DNA from: Streptococcus uberis
GTDB lineage: Bacteria; Bacillota; Bacilli; Lactobacillales; Streptococcaceae
Direction: 5' to 3'
DNA length: 64,000 nt
Assembly (NCBI RefSeq): GCF_900475595.1
Contig: NZ_LS483397.1
Location: 1,769,001 to 1,833,000, forward strand
Shown here: positions 38,477-50,000 of the stretch, piece by piece
Layout of the letters: each line of letters opens with the position of its first letter
Numbering within the stretch: position 1 is the first letter of the stretch
Notes under the pieces: model-generated
Told to the model about the DNA's origin: nothing
Database searches by the model: none
Seen by the model: the letters and a program-made list of their open reading frames with translations, nothing else
Translations under genes and position numbers: made by a program

Positions 38477-39277
38477 CTATCCCCTTGTTTTACCACCTGC
38501 TACATTGGTTGTAATACCTGTAATATAACTTGAACGGTCTGATATGTAGTAAGCAACAAGATCAGCAACTTCACTCAATTTACCACTACGGCCAAGCGGT
38601 GTTGTACTTGTAGAAGAATAACCTGCTCGAATTTCTTCAACTGTTTTTCCTCTAGTATAACCTAATGCCTCTTCATATGCCAATGTTCGTAAACCAGTTG
38701 CCTCCATTATTCCAGGAGCGATACCTACCACACGAACGCCATGTTTTCCTAACTCTTTTGACCATGATCTCGTGTAAGAATAAACAGCAGCTTTTGTTGC
38801 TGCGTAGGCACTTTGACCTTCAGAGCCTTCTAATCCTGCTTCTGAAGCCATATTAATAATGACACCAGATTTTTTTTCAACTAAGATACGGGCAACAGCT
38901 TGACTAACCAAATAAAGACCTTTTTGATTAATACTTGTGATTTTATCAAAAGTTGCATCATCCAACTCGTATTTCCCATGTGGATCTTTAGGATCAACAA
39001 GTAATCTTGGAATATTGATTCCAGCATTATTAACGAGGGCATCAACCGTACCAAAATGTTCTATCACTTTTGCCACACCTTCCTCAACTTCTTTACGAGA
39101 AGTAACATCAACCTTTACATAAAAAAGATTAGGATGGTCTATTTCATTATCTGTAATGTCAAAGTTAGCAACTTTAACATCAAGCTTTAAAAATTCTTCA
39201 ACAATTGACTTCCCAATTCCTGAAGAAGCTCCTGTAACAATGACTGTTTTTCCAGCGATATTTAACCAGTCTGTCAT
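38477..39277 (-). CDS. srlD: Sorbitol-6-phosphate 2-dehydrogenase (SDR family)
   Basis: The 266-aa short-chain dehydrogenase has the NAD motif VTGASSGIGKSIV (residues 15-27), NNAGI, catalytic Ser in INMASEAG and the YAATK active site. Context with a sorbitol PTS identifies sorbitol-6-phosphate, oxidised to fructose-6-phosphate. It is the first gene of the operon, after AAAGGAG. A cre-like site overlaps its promoter. Confidence 0.92.
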   Translation of the reverse strand: MTDWLNIAGKTVIVTGASSGIGKSIVEEFLKLDVKVANFDITDNEIDHPNLFYVKVDVTSRKEVEEGVAKVIEHFGTVDALVNNAGINIPRLLVDPKDPHGKYELDDATFDKITSINQKGLYLVSQAVARILVEKKSGVIINMASEAGLEGSEGQSAYAATKAAVYSYTRSWSKELGKHGVRVVGIAPGIMEATGLRTLAYEEALGYTRGKTVEEIRAGYSSTSTTPLGRSGKLSEVADLVAYYISDRSSYITGITTNVAGGKTRG

Positions 39278-39307
39278 AATAGTCTCCTTTTTTTAGATTA
39301 CGGACTT

Positions 39308-39324
39308 ATTATAAAACGCTTACA
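39308..39324 (-). promoter_or_regulatory. Sorbitol operon promoter with cre-like site
   Basis: On the minus strand TATAAT (39308-39313) is preceded by TGTAAGCGTTTTAT (39311-39324), which matches the first ten positions of the CcpA cre consensus and overlaps the -10 box. The -35 box is weak, in keeping with an activator-dependent promoter under catabolite repression. Confidence 0.6.
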
Positions 39325-39416
39325 ACAAAAAATTAAGACAGACTTTTTTAGCAGTTCGATAAATTTCTAACACTAATTTTAAAACTATTTCATTCGCATT
39401 TTTGTATAAAACTCCT

Positions 39417-39452
39417 AAAAAAAGCAATCCTCTAAATCGAGGATTGCTTTTT
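39417..39452 (-). terminator. pgi terminator
   Basis: AAAAGCAATCCTC and GAGGATTGCTTTTT form a 13-bp stem around a 6-base loop, with T residues on the minus strand. Confidence 0.9.
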
Positions 39453-39475
39453 ACCTTATGAAATATGTTACTTTT

Positions 39476-40825
39476 TTATAAACGTGCGTCTAATTCTGCA
39501 CCTAATTCTTCAAATCCTGGTTTTCCAAGAAGTGCGAACATGTTTTTCTTATATGCTTCTACACCTGGTTGGTCAAATGGGTTAACACCATTCAAGTAAC
39601 CAGAGATAGCGATAGCAATTTCAAAGAAGTAGATGGTGTATCCAAGTGTGAACTCATCTTGGCTAGGAATGGTCAAGTAAGTATTTGGTACGCCACCATC
39701 TGTGTGGGCAAGAAGAACACCATCTGTAGCTTTTTTGTTAACAAAATCAACATCTTTTCCTTGCAAGTAACCTAAACCATCAAGGTCAGCTTCTTCAGTT
39801 GGAATAGTAATGTTTTTACGAGGTTTGTCAACACGGATAACTGTCTCAAAGAGGTTACGGTAACCTTCTTGGATAAATTGTCCTAATGAGTGTAAATCAG
39901 TTGAGAAGTTAGCTGAAGTTGGGTAAATGCCTTTTTGATCTTTACCTTCTGATTCGCCAGCTAATTGTTTCCACCATTCGCTGAAGTATTGTAAAGAAGG
40001 CTCATAGTTAGCAAATACTTCTGTAATATAACCTTTACGGTAAAGAATATTACGGATGACAGCATATTGGTAAGCTTGGTTTTCAGCAATTTTATCAGAA
40101 GAATAGTCTTTACGAGCTGCGTTAGCACCTTCCATCAATTTCGTGATGTCTGCTCCTGAAGCAGCAATTGGAAGAAGTCCAACTGGTGTTAACACTGTAA
40201 AACGTCCGCCAACGCTATCTGGAACAACAAAAGTTTCCCAACCGTTTGCATCAGCTTCAACTTTAACAGCTCCTTTTGCTTTATCAGTTGTTGCATAAAT
40301 ACGTTTGTTAGCTTCTTCTTTACCGTATTTTTTAACAAGAAGTTCTTTGAAAACACGGAAAGCAATAGCTGGCTCAGTTGTTGTACCTGATTTCGAAATA
40401 ACGTTTACAGAGAAATCTTTATCTGCGACATAATCTACTAAATCAGCAAGGTAGTTTGATGAAATAGAGTTTCCAGCGTAAAGAATTTGTGGTGCCTTAC
40501 GTTCTTCAGCTGTTTGTAGGTTTACAAATGAGTTGTTAAGGAAATCAATAGCAGCACGAGCTCCAAGATAAGAACCACCGATACCAATAACCACTAATAC
40601 TTCACTGTCAGCTTTGATTTTTTCAGCAGCTTTTAAAATTCGATCAAACTCAGCTTTATCGTAATCTTCTGGTAAGTTTAACCAACCAGTCATTTCAGAT
40701 CCTGGTCCAGTTCCTTGACGAAGTGCTGCATCTGCTGCAGAGACATGCATTTGCATATAGTCAAGTTCATGTGGTGCTACAAATTGTCCTAACACTTTTG
40801 AATAATCAAATGTAATATGTGACAT
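39476..40825 (-). CDS. pgi: Glucose-6-phosphate isomerase
   Basis: The 449-aa protein has the PGI signatures [20 protein letters not shown] and [16 protein letters not shown], and the length of the short Firmicute form. It interconverts glucose-6-phosphate and fructose-6-phosphate, and so also receives the product of the neighbouring sorbitol pathway. It is monocistronic, with promoter at 40858-40886 and a strong terminator. Confidence 0.96.
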   Translation of the reverse strand: MSHITFDYSKVLGQFVAPHELDYMQMHVSAADAALRQGTGPGSEMTGWLNLPEDYDKAEFDRILKAAEKIKADSEVLVVIGIGGSYLGARAAIDFLNNSFVNLQTAEERKAPQILYAGNSISSNYLADLVDYVADKDFSVNVISKSGTTTEPAIAFRVFKELLVKKYGKEEANKRIYATTDKAKGAVKVEADANGWETFVVPDSVGGRFTVLTPVGLLPIAASGADITKLMEGANAARKDYSSDKIAENQAYQYAVIRNILYRKGYITEVFANYEPSLQYFSEWWKQLAGESEGKDQKGIYPTSANFSTDLHSLGQFIQEGYRNLFETVIRVDKPRKNITIPTEEADLDGLGYLQGKDVDFVNKKATDGVLLAHTDGGVPNTYLTIPSQDEFTLGYTIYFFEIAIAISGYLNGVNPFDQPGVEAYKKNMFALLGKPGFEELGAELDARL

Positions 40826-40857
40826 AATATACCCCTTTAAATTTTGCGTTCACTACT

Positions 40858-40886
40858 ATATTAACTCTTTACTATCAAATTTTCAA
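40858..40886 (-). promoter_or_regulatory. pgi promoter
   Basis: On the minus strand TTGAAA (40881-40886) and TAATAT (40858-40863) are 17 bp apart, 32 bases before the pgi ATG. Confidence 0.7.
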
Positions 40887-40985
40887 TCTTTTTGAATGTT
40901 TTTTCACAATTTTTTCAAATTTTTGTAACGACATATTTTTGAAGAAATAAGTTCCAATTATATTTCAATTAAAGATTATACATTT

Positions 40986-41045
40986 TAAAAAAAGACTCTA
41001 TACTCTCTATTTTGGATAAACCGTAATAGAAGATATATAGAGTCT
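40986..41045 (-). terminator. Terminator of the giant adhesin gene
   Basis: AGACTCTATA (40993-41002) and TATAGAGTCT (41036-41045) form a perfect 10-bp stem around a 33-base loop and are followed on the minus strand by TTTTTTT. Confidence 0.75.
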
Positions 41046-41092
41046 AAGAACTTACTAAGAAGATTTTTTCAAATTATTTGAGAAATTTTTAC

Positions 41093-44000
41093 TTAGTTTT
41101 CTTTCTTTTTCAAACCTACGAATCCTAAACCTGCAAGTAACGCACCAAAACCAATTAATAATGAATTTGTATTATCACCATTTCTTGGTAAAATTGGTCG
41201 ACTTGGTCGTGTCGGCGGTGTTCTTCTTGGTGGTGTTTCACCAGGAGGAGGAGTTACTGGTTTATCAGGAGTTGTTGGTTTTGGTGGGAATACATGAACA
41301 GGTTTTGTATCTTTTGTCCATGTTGAGTTTGGACCATGGTTAAAGCTTACTGTTGCAATATTTTCAAATCCATCTTTCAAGTATGGTTTTAAGTCCGTAC
41401 CTGGTTTGATTGAAGAGTAAATGATTGTCTTAACAGTGTAACCTTTAAGAGCTTCTAGAGTGTCCTTATCAGTAATTTCAACATTTACAAGCTGTCCTTG
41501 ACTCTTAGCGGTAGATATACCAAGCTCTGCCATCTCACTTGCAGTTAGTTCACCTTGGTTAATCAATTTAGCTAACAAGTTAGCTTTTTCTGCTACTTCC
41601 TTAGCTTTTGCATCTGCTTTATCGAATGCCTCTTGTGCTTTATCAACAAGTTTTTGTTGATTGTCAAGTTCCACTTTAATTTCAGCAGGTGTTTTAGCTT
41701 CTGAAAGTACCTTTTGAGCTACTGTTAAATCACTTTTAGCTGTTGCTAGTTGACCTTTAAGATCTGTAATAATTGCTTCCTGAGCAGTAATTGCAGCAGT
41801 ATTATCAACCGTAGAATCCGGACGGGTTCCATCTGTAGGAACGGGTTCTGTAGTTTTAAGTTCTGCTAACTTAGCTTCAGCCTCAGCTAATTTATTCTCG
41901 AGGTCTGTTACTTTTGCTTGTGCATCTTCAACAGATTTTTGAGTATCGGTGCTTGTTGCTGCTTTACTAATTTCGTCTAATTTGGCCTGTGCATCTTTAA
42001 GTTCTTGCGTAGCTTTTTCAAGATCTTCGTCAATATAATTAAAGTTAGCTTCAGGAATAGTTGACGTAGTAGATGTGATTTCAACTGCAACTCGTGCAAC
42101 CATCAAATTAGGGTCAAGTGTATCACTCATGTTAAAGTGTGTCAAATCGATACGATTCTTCTCATCTTTATCAGTCGGTACAACTGCTTGAACATCAAAG
42201 CGGAATGTCTCATCTGCTGTTTTCAAGATAAGTTTATTACTTTGATCTGTATCATCATGTCCAACAGATTTCACTGGTGTTTCCGGTGTTGGTTCTTCTG
42301 GAACTTCCGGTGTTTCTGGTGTTGGAGGTGTTACAGTTACTGGTTTAGTTTCTTTACTTCCTTCTTTACCATCACTGTTGATGAAATCAACTGTTGCAGT
42401 ATTCGGGATTTTATTATCAGGATATATTGCTTTATCCAATTCGAAATCTTCCTTAATTGCTGAAGGAATATAGAGTTGAATTTGTTTATAGCCTGCTAAT
42501 GTTGCAAAATCTTTAACAGTTACTGTTACATGATTACCATCTGTAACAACCTTAAATGTTGAATCAGCAAGTTTGTAACCATCTACGTGTACTTCTACTG
42601 GGCCATTAATAGCAAGTGCATCATCTAATGTATCACTGATAATGTACTCTTTATAAGAAGATATATCATTTGGAAGATCACTATTGATAGTGTACATATA
42701 AGATTTACCACGATCAATTTCTAAGTGAGTTTCAGTACGATTAATTTTCTTATCAATGTTTGGTTCAGTTGGTGTAGGTGGTGTAATGGTTACAGGATTA
42801 GACTCTTTAACCAGTTTCGGATCATTATTGATTTGATAATTTGCAATATTAGGAACGCTTATATCACCTTTATCATTTCGATAAGGACTTAAATCTGCAC
42901 CATCTTTTACTTTGGCATTAAATTCAATATGAACAGCTTGTCCAGCATAAGCTTTTAGTTGTTCTTTAGTGAATTTCACTGAAAGTTTTTGACCATCTGT
43001 TACAACTTGCTCAATAGGTATATTTTTACCATCTACAGTTGCTTTGATATCTCCATCAAATGAAAGAACATTTTCTAGAGTATCAGTAACTTCAAATGCA
43101 AAAGCATTCTTAGGTAAAGTTGTATCAATTGTATAAGTAAATGGTTCTTGACGGTTTGCTAGATCCGCATGTTCTAACTTATTAACTTTCTTAGTTAAAT
43201 CAGGCGTATCAGGAGTTGGAGGGGTTACCGTTACTGGTGGTGTCTCAATTTCCTTATCTGGTTCACCGGCAACATGTGATTTATCTTGGTAAGTCACTTT
43301 TGCAGTGTTTGGAATGTTTTGACGTGTCACACCTGCTTTGATTTGTGATGTAATCACAAGTTCTACTGTTTTACCTGCAAAGTCTTTAGCGTTTGCGAAG
43401 TCCTTCATAGTCGCTGTGACAGTTTGTCCATCTACTTTAACATCGAAGAATTTAGCCGCATTGCCTGTGATTGTTGGTGTGCCTTGGATGGCTAAATCTT
43501 TATCCAAGGTATCAACGATTACATAGGATTTGTACTTAGTAATGTCTACTGGAAGAGTTGACTTAATGTTGTAAGTGTAGTCTTTTTCGTTGGCAATATC
43601 TAAGTCATCCAAGTCTCCGTTGATTTTCTTCTCTACAGTTGGTGTTTCTCCTGGAGGAGTTACTGTTACTGGTGGTGTCTCAACTTCCTTATCTGGTTCA
43701 CCGGCAACATGTGATCTATCTTGGTAAGTCACTTTTGCAGTGTTTGGAATGTTTTGACGTGTCACACCTGCTTTGATTTGTGATGTAATCACAAGTTCAA
43801 CTGATTTACCTGCGAAATCTTTAGCGTTTGCGAAGTCCTTCATAGTCGCTGTGACAGTTTGTCCGTCTACTTTAACATCGAAGAATTTAGCCGCATCGCC
43901 TGTGATGCTTGGTGTGCCTTGGATGGCTAAATCTTTATCCAAGGTATCAACGATTACATAGGATTTGTACTTAGTAATGTCTACTGGAAGAGTTGACTTA

Positions 44001-47000
44001 ATGTTATAAGTGTAGTCTTTTTCGTTGGCAATATCTAAGTCATCAAGTGTGCCATTAATTTTCTTCTCTACAGTTGGTGTTTCTCCTGGAGGAGTTACTG
44101 TTACTGGTGGAGTTGGTGGTGTTTCCTTGTCTGGTTGACCATCTACATGTGATTTATCTTGGTAAGTCACTTTAGTTGTATTTGGAATGTTTTGACGTGT
44201 CACACCTGCTTTGATTTGTGATGTAATCACAAGTTCTACTGTTTTACCTGCGAAATCTTTAGCGTTTGCGAAGTCCTTCATAGTCGCTGTGACAGTTTGT
44301 CCGTCTACTTTAACATCGAAGAATTTAGCCGCATCGCCTGTGATGCTTGGTGTGCCTTGGATGGCTAAATCTTTATCCAAGGTATCAACGATTACATAGG
44401 ATTTGTACTTAGTAATGTCTACTGGAAGAGTTGACTTAATGTTATAAGTGTAGTCTTTTTCGTTGGCAATATCTAAGTCATCAAGTGTGCCATTAATTTT
44501 CTTCTCTACAGTTGGTGTTTCTCCTGGAGGAGTTACTGTTACTGGTGGAGTTGGTGGTGTTTCCTTGTCTGGTTGACCATCTACATGTGATTTATCTTGG
44601 TAAGTCACTTTAGTTGTATTTGGAATGTTTTGACGTGTCACACCTGCTTTGATTTGTGATGTAATCACAAGTTCTACTGTTTTACCTGCGAAATCTTTAG
44701 CGTTTGCGAAGTCCTTCATAGTCGCTGTGACAGTTTGTCCGTCTACTTTAACATCGAAGAATTTAGCCGCATCACCTGTGATTGTTGGTGTGCCTTGGAT
44801 GGCTAAATCTTTATCCAAGGTATCAACGATTACATAGGATTTGTACTTAGTAATGTCTACCGGAAGAGTTGACTTAATGTTATAAGTGTAGTCTTTTTCG
44901 TTGGCAATATCTAAGTCATCAAGTGTGCCATTGATTTTCTTCTCTACAGTTGGTGTTTCTCCTGGAGGAGTTACTGTTACTGGTGGTGTCTCAACTTCCT
45001 TATCTGGTTCACCGGCAACATGTGATCTATCTTGGTAAGTCACTTTTGCAGTGTTTGGAATGTTTTGACGTGTCACACCTGCTTTGATTTGTGATGTAAT
45101 CACAAGTTCAACTGATTTACCTGCGAAATCTTTAGCGTTTGCGAAGTCCTTCATAGTCGCTGTGACAGTTTGTCCGTCTACTTTAACATCGAAGAATTTA
45201 GCCGCATCACCTGTGATTGTTGGTGTGCCTTGGATGGCTAAATCTTTATCCAAGGTATCAACGATTACATAGGATTTGTACTTAGTAATGTCTACTGGAA
45301 GAGTTGACTTAATGTTGTAAGTGTAGTCTTTTTCGTTGGCAATATCTAAGTCATCCAAGTCGCCGTTGATTTTCTTCTCTACAGTTGGTGTTTCCCCTGG
45401 AGGGGTTACTGTTACTGGTGGTGTCTCAACTTCCTTATCTGGTTCACCTGCAACATGTGATTTATCTTGGTAAGTCACTTTTGCAGTGTTTGGAATGTTT
45501 TGACGAGTAACTCCAGCACGAATTTGTGAGCTGATCACAAGTTCTACTGTTTTACCTGCAAAGTCTTTAGCGTTTGTGAAGTCCTTCATAGTCGCTGTGA
45601 CAGTTTGTCCATCTACTTTAACATCGAAGAATTTAGCCGCATCACCTGTGATTGTTGGTGTGCCTTGGATGGCTAAATCTTTATCCAAGGTATCAACGAT
45701 TACATAGGATTTGTACTTAGTAATGTCTACCGGAAGAGTTGACTTAATGTTATAAGTGTAGTCTTTTTCGTTGGCAATATCTAAGTCATCAAGTGTGCCA
45801 TTAATTTTCTTCTCTACAGTTGGTGTTTCTCCTGGAGGAGTTACTGTTACTGGTGGAGTTGGTGGTGTTTCCTTGTCTGGTTGACCATCTACATGTGATC
45901 TATCTTGGTAAGTCACTTTTGCAGTGTTTGGAATGTTTTGACGTGTCACACCTGCTTTGATTTGTGATGTAATCACAAGTTCAACTGATTTACCTGCGAA
46001 ATCTTTAGCGTTTGCGAAGTCCTTCATAGTCGCCGTGACAGTTTGTCCGTCTACTTTAACATCGAAGAATTTAGCCGCATCACCTGTGATTGTTGGTGTG
46101 CCTTGGATGGCTAAATCTTTATCCAAGGTATCAACGATTACATAGGATTTGTACTTAGTAATGTCTACCGGAAGAGTTGACTTAATGTTATAAGTGTAGT
46201 CTTTTTCGTTGGCAATATCTAAGTCATCAAGTGTGCCATTGATTTTCTTCTCTACAGTTGGTGTTTCTCCTGGAGGAGTTACTGTTACTGGTGGTGTCTC
46301 AACTTCCTTATCTGGTTCACCGGCAACATGTGATCTATCTTGGTAAGTCACTTTTGCAGTGTTTGGAATGTTTTGACGTGTCACACCTGCTTTGATTTGT
46401 GATGTAATCACAAGTTCAACTGATTTACCTGCGAAATCTTTAGCGTTTGCGAAGTCCTTCATAGTCGCTGTGACAGTTTGTCCGTCTACTTTAACATCGA
46501 AGAATTTAGCCGCATCGCCTGTGATGCTTGGTGTGCCTTGGATGGCTAAATCTTTATCCAAGGTATCAACGATTACATAGGATTTGTACTTAGTAATGTC
46601 TACTGGAAGAGTTGACTTAATGTTATAAGTGTAGTCTTTTTCGTTGGCAATATCTAAGTCATCAAGTGTGCCATTAATTTTCTTCTCTACAGTTGGTGTT
46701 TCTCCTGGAGGAGTTACTGTTACTGGTGGAGTTGGTGGTGTTTCCTTGTCTGGTTGACCATCTACATGTGATTTATCTTGGTAAGTCACTTTAGTTGTAT
46801 TTGGAATGTTTTGACGTGTCACACCTGCTTTGATTTGTGATGTAATCACAAGTTCTACTGTTTTACCTGCGAAATCTTTAGCGTTTGCGAAGTCCTTCAT
46901 AGTCGCTGTGACAGTTTGTCCGTCTACTTTAACATCGAAGAATTTAGCCGCATCACCTGTGATTGTTGGTGTGCCTTGGATGGCTAAATCTTTATCCAAG

Positions 47001-50000
47001 GTATCAACGATTACATAGGATTTGTACTTAGTAATGTCTACCGGAAGAGTTGACTTAATGTTATAAGTGTAGTCTTTTTCGTTGGCAATATCTAAGTCAT
47101 CAAGTGTGCCATTGATTTTCTTCTCTACAGTTGGTGTTTCTCCTGGAGGAGTTACTGTTACTGGTGGTGTCTCAACTTCCTTATCTGGTTCACCGGCAAC
47201 ATGTGATCTATCTTGGTAAGTCACTTTTGCAGTGTTTGGAATGTTTTGACGTGTCACACCTGCTTTGATTTGTGATGTAATCACAAGTTCAACTGATTTA
47301 CCTGCGAAATCTTTAGCGTTTGCGAAGTCCTTCATAGTTGCAGTGACAGTTTGACCATCTACTTTAACATCGAAGAATTTAGCCGCATCACCTGTGATTG
47401 TTGGTGTGCCTTGGATGGCTAAATCTTTATCCAAGGTATCAACGATTACATAGGATTTGTACTTAGTAATGTCTACCGGAAGAGTTGACTTAATGTTATA
47501 AGTGTAGTCTTTTTCGTTGGCAATATCTAAGTCATCAAGTGTGCCATTGATTTTCTTCTCTACAGTTGGTGTTTCTCCTGGAGGAGTTACTGTTACTGGT
47601 GGTGTCTCAACTTCCTTATCTGGTTCACCGGCAACATGTGATCTATCTTGGTAAGTCACTTTTGCAGTGTTTGGAATGTTTTGACGTGTCACACCTGCTT
47701 TGATTTGTGATGTAATCACAAGTTCAACTGATTTACCTGCGAAATCTTTAGCGTTTGCGAAGTCCTTCATAGTTGCAGTGACAGTTTGACCATCTACTTT
47801 AACATCGAAGAATTTAGCCGCATCACCTGTGATTGTTGGTGTGCCTTGGATGGCTAAATCTTTATCCAAGGTATCAACGATTACATAGGATTTGTACTTA
47901 GTAATGTCTACTGGAAGAGTTGACTTAATGTTATAAGTGTAGTCTTTTTCGTTGGCAATATCTAAGTCATCAAGTGTGCCATTGATTTTCTTCTCTACAG
48001 TTGGTGTTTCCCCTGGAGGGGTTACTGGAACATTGTTTGTTTCCTTAGACTGTCCACTATTATCACCAACAGTTAGTTTAGCCTTATTTGGGATAGAACC
48101 TTCTGGAGTAGAAACATATTTAGATAGTTCATCATTTGTGATACCAGCCTTGATTCTAGCCTTAATTGTCAATATGACTTCTTTGCCAGCATAATTTGCT
48201 AATGAATCTTTTGGTAAGGCCGCAGTTACTTTACCACCGTCCTCAGTTGTAAGTGAAACTTTATCATCTGATTGACCCGCAACCGTAACGCTTGTACCAG
48301 TAACTGTTAAGATATCTTCAAGATCATCATACAATGTAAATTCTGTAATAGCTGATACATCATCAGGTACAGTGGCTTTGACATGATATTCAAATTCTTG
48401 ATCTCTTGTGGAAAGATCTAAACTTGGTTTTCCATCAACATCCTTCACAGGTTCAGGTGCTGGAGTTGGAGGGGTAACATATACTGGAGGGGTAGTAATA
48501 ATGTGGTCTTTACCATCTGGTTGAACTCCATGTTTAGTAGCTTCATTTGGAATTTTCTTATCAAGGACATCTTTCTTGATTTGAGCAGGAATTACAAGAC
48601 GAATATGATATTTATCATGTAATTTGTTCATGTCCTCTGGATTTACCTTAACAAGTATCTTGGTAGTATCTTTTCCGTCGACTGTAACATTTTCTGTAGT
48701 TACATGGTAGTATTGAAGGTCACTTGCATCTGCGCTTTGACCATCAAGTGGCTCTCCACCGCCAACAAATTGAAGATACGGAGTTTTACCTGGTTGAAGC
48801 TCAATTCGAGGATCTAAGACATCTTCTAGTTGCCATGCTTGATATTCATAGATATTAGATGGCATAGTAATGTCAACAAAATAATTATATGCTTTTTCAT
48901 TTTCAATCACTAAGTCATCAACAAGCTTACCAGTAGATGGGTCTTCAATTTTCTTAACGATTGTTGAAGGTACTGGTGGTGGTGGTGCTACTTCTGCAGT
49001 ATCTTTCTTCTCACTTGGTTGGTTGTTAATGAGATATGTTACCTCATTTGGAATATGGGCTTGATTTTTAGCATCTGTAAAATCACGATATTTCGATAAA
49101 TCAGCGTTTTTCTTAACACGACTAGAGAAACGAATTGATAATGTTTTCCCTTCATTCCCTTCAATTTGAGCGGTTTTCAACATAACAGAAATATTTCCGC
49201 TTGTTGCATCGAAGGTAACGATGGATCTTTCTTTGCCATCAACAACAACTTTATCCGTAGCAGAATATACCTTATCCCCAATTAGCACTTCAAAGTTCTC
49301 AGGTGATGTTATCAATTCAAGAACAGGTTCCAATTTATCAACAACTTCAAATTGAGTAGCATTATAAGGAATACTTGTATCAATTTTATATGTGAAGATT
49401 TGATATGGACCACTCAAATCTTTATTTTTAACACCATCGACAGTCTTACTAATGTCAGGTTCATTTATTGGAGGTGTAACTTGGACTTCGTTTGATGGGA
49501 TCGATTTGTCATTTATGACTAAATTAGCAACGTTTGGTACCCAAGGTTTACCGTCAGTGTTTAGGTTAACATAATCTGTCAAACTTGCATAACGTTTAAA
49601 TTGTGAATCGAAAGTCAGACGAACTCTATTACCAGCAATCTTATTCATCAAATCAAGTGATTGACTATGAGTAATTCCTAGAGTTGATTCTGCATCTGCG
49701 AAATCAACTACCATGGTGTACATATTCTTATCAACACCGGCTTGTTGAATACCTGATTCAGCATCAGTTGCAATTCTCGATGTTACTTTAATTAATTTAG
49801 ATAAATCATAACCTGTATCTACGACATTTCCACTTTGATCTACTATTTCAACTTTACGTGTAGCGTCATAACCGCTAATCATATCGCTTGCAACTTGACC
49901 ATAAGGTTGAAATGCGAATTCAAGTGGGTCTTCAATCTTAAAGGTTGAACTACCAAATGGTACTTCTGCCTCAACAGTAAATCGGAACGGATCATTCCAG

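Noticed and set aside
43338..47018. A series of 62-codon plus-strand frames repeated every 435/438 bp
   Set aside because: They are antisense shadows of the repeated adhesin domain, appear only because the coding repeat does, and lack ribosome sites.
43217..48013. Regular repeats as a CRISPR array
   Set aside because: The unit is 435/438 bp, has no spacers, stays in one open reading frame and encodes protein domains.
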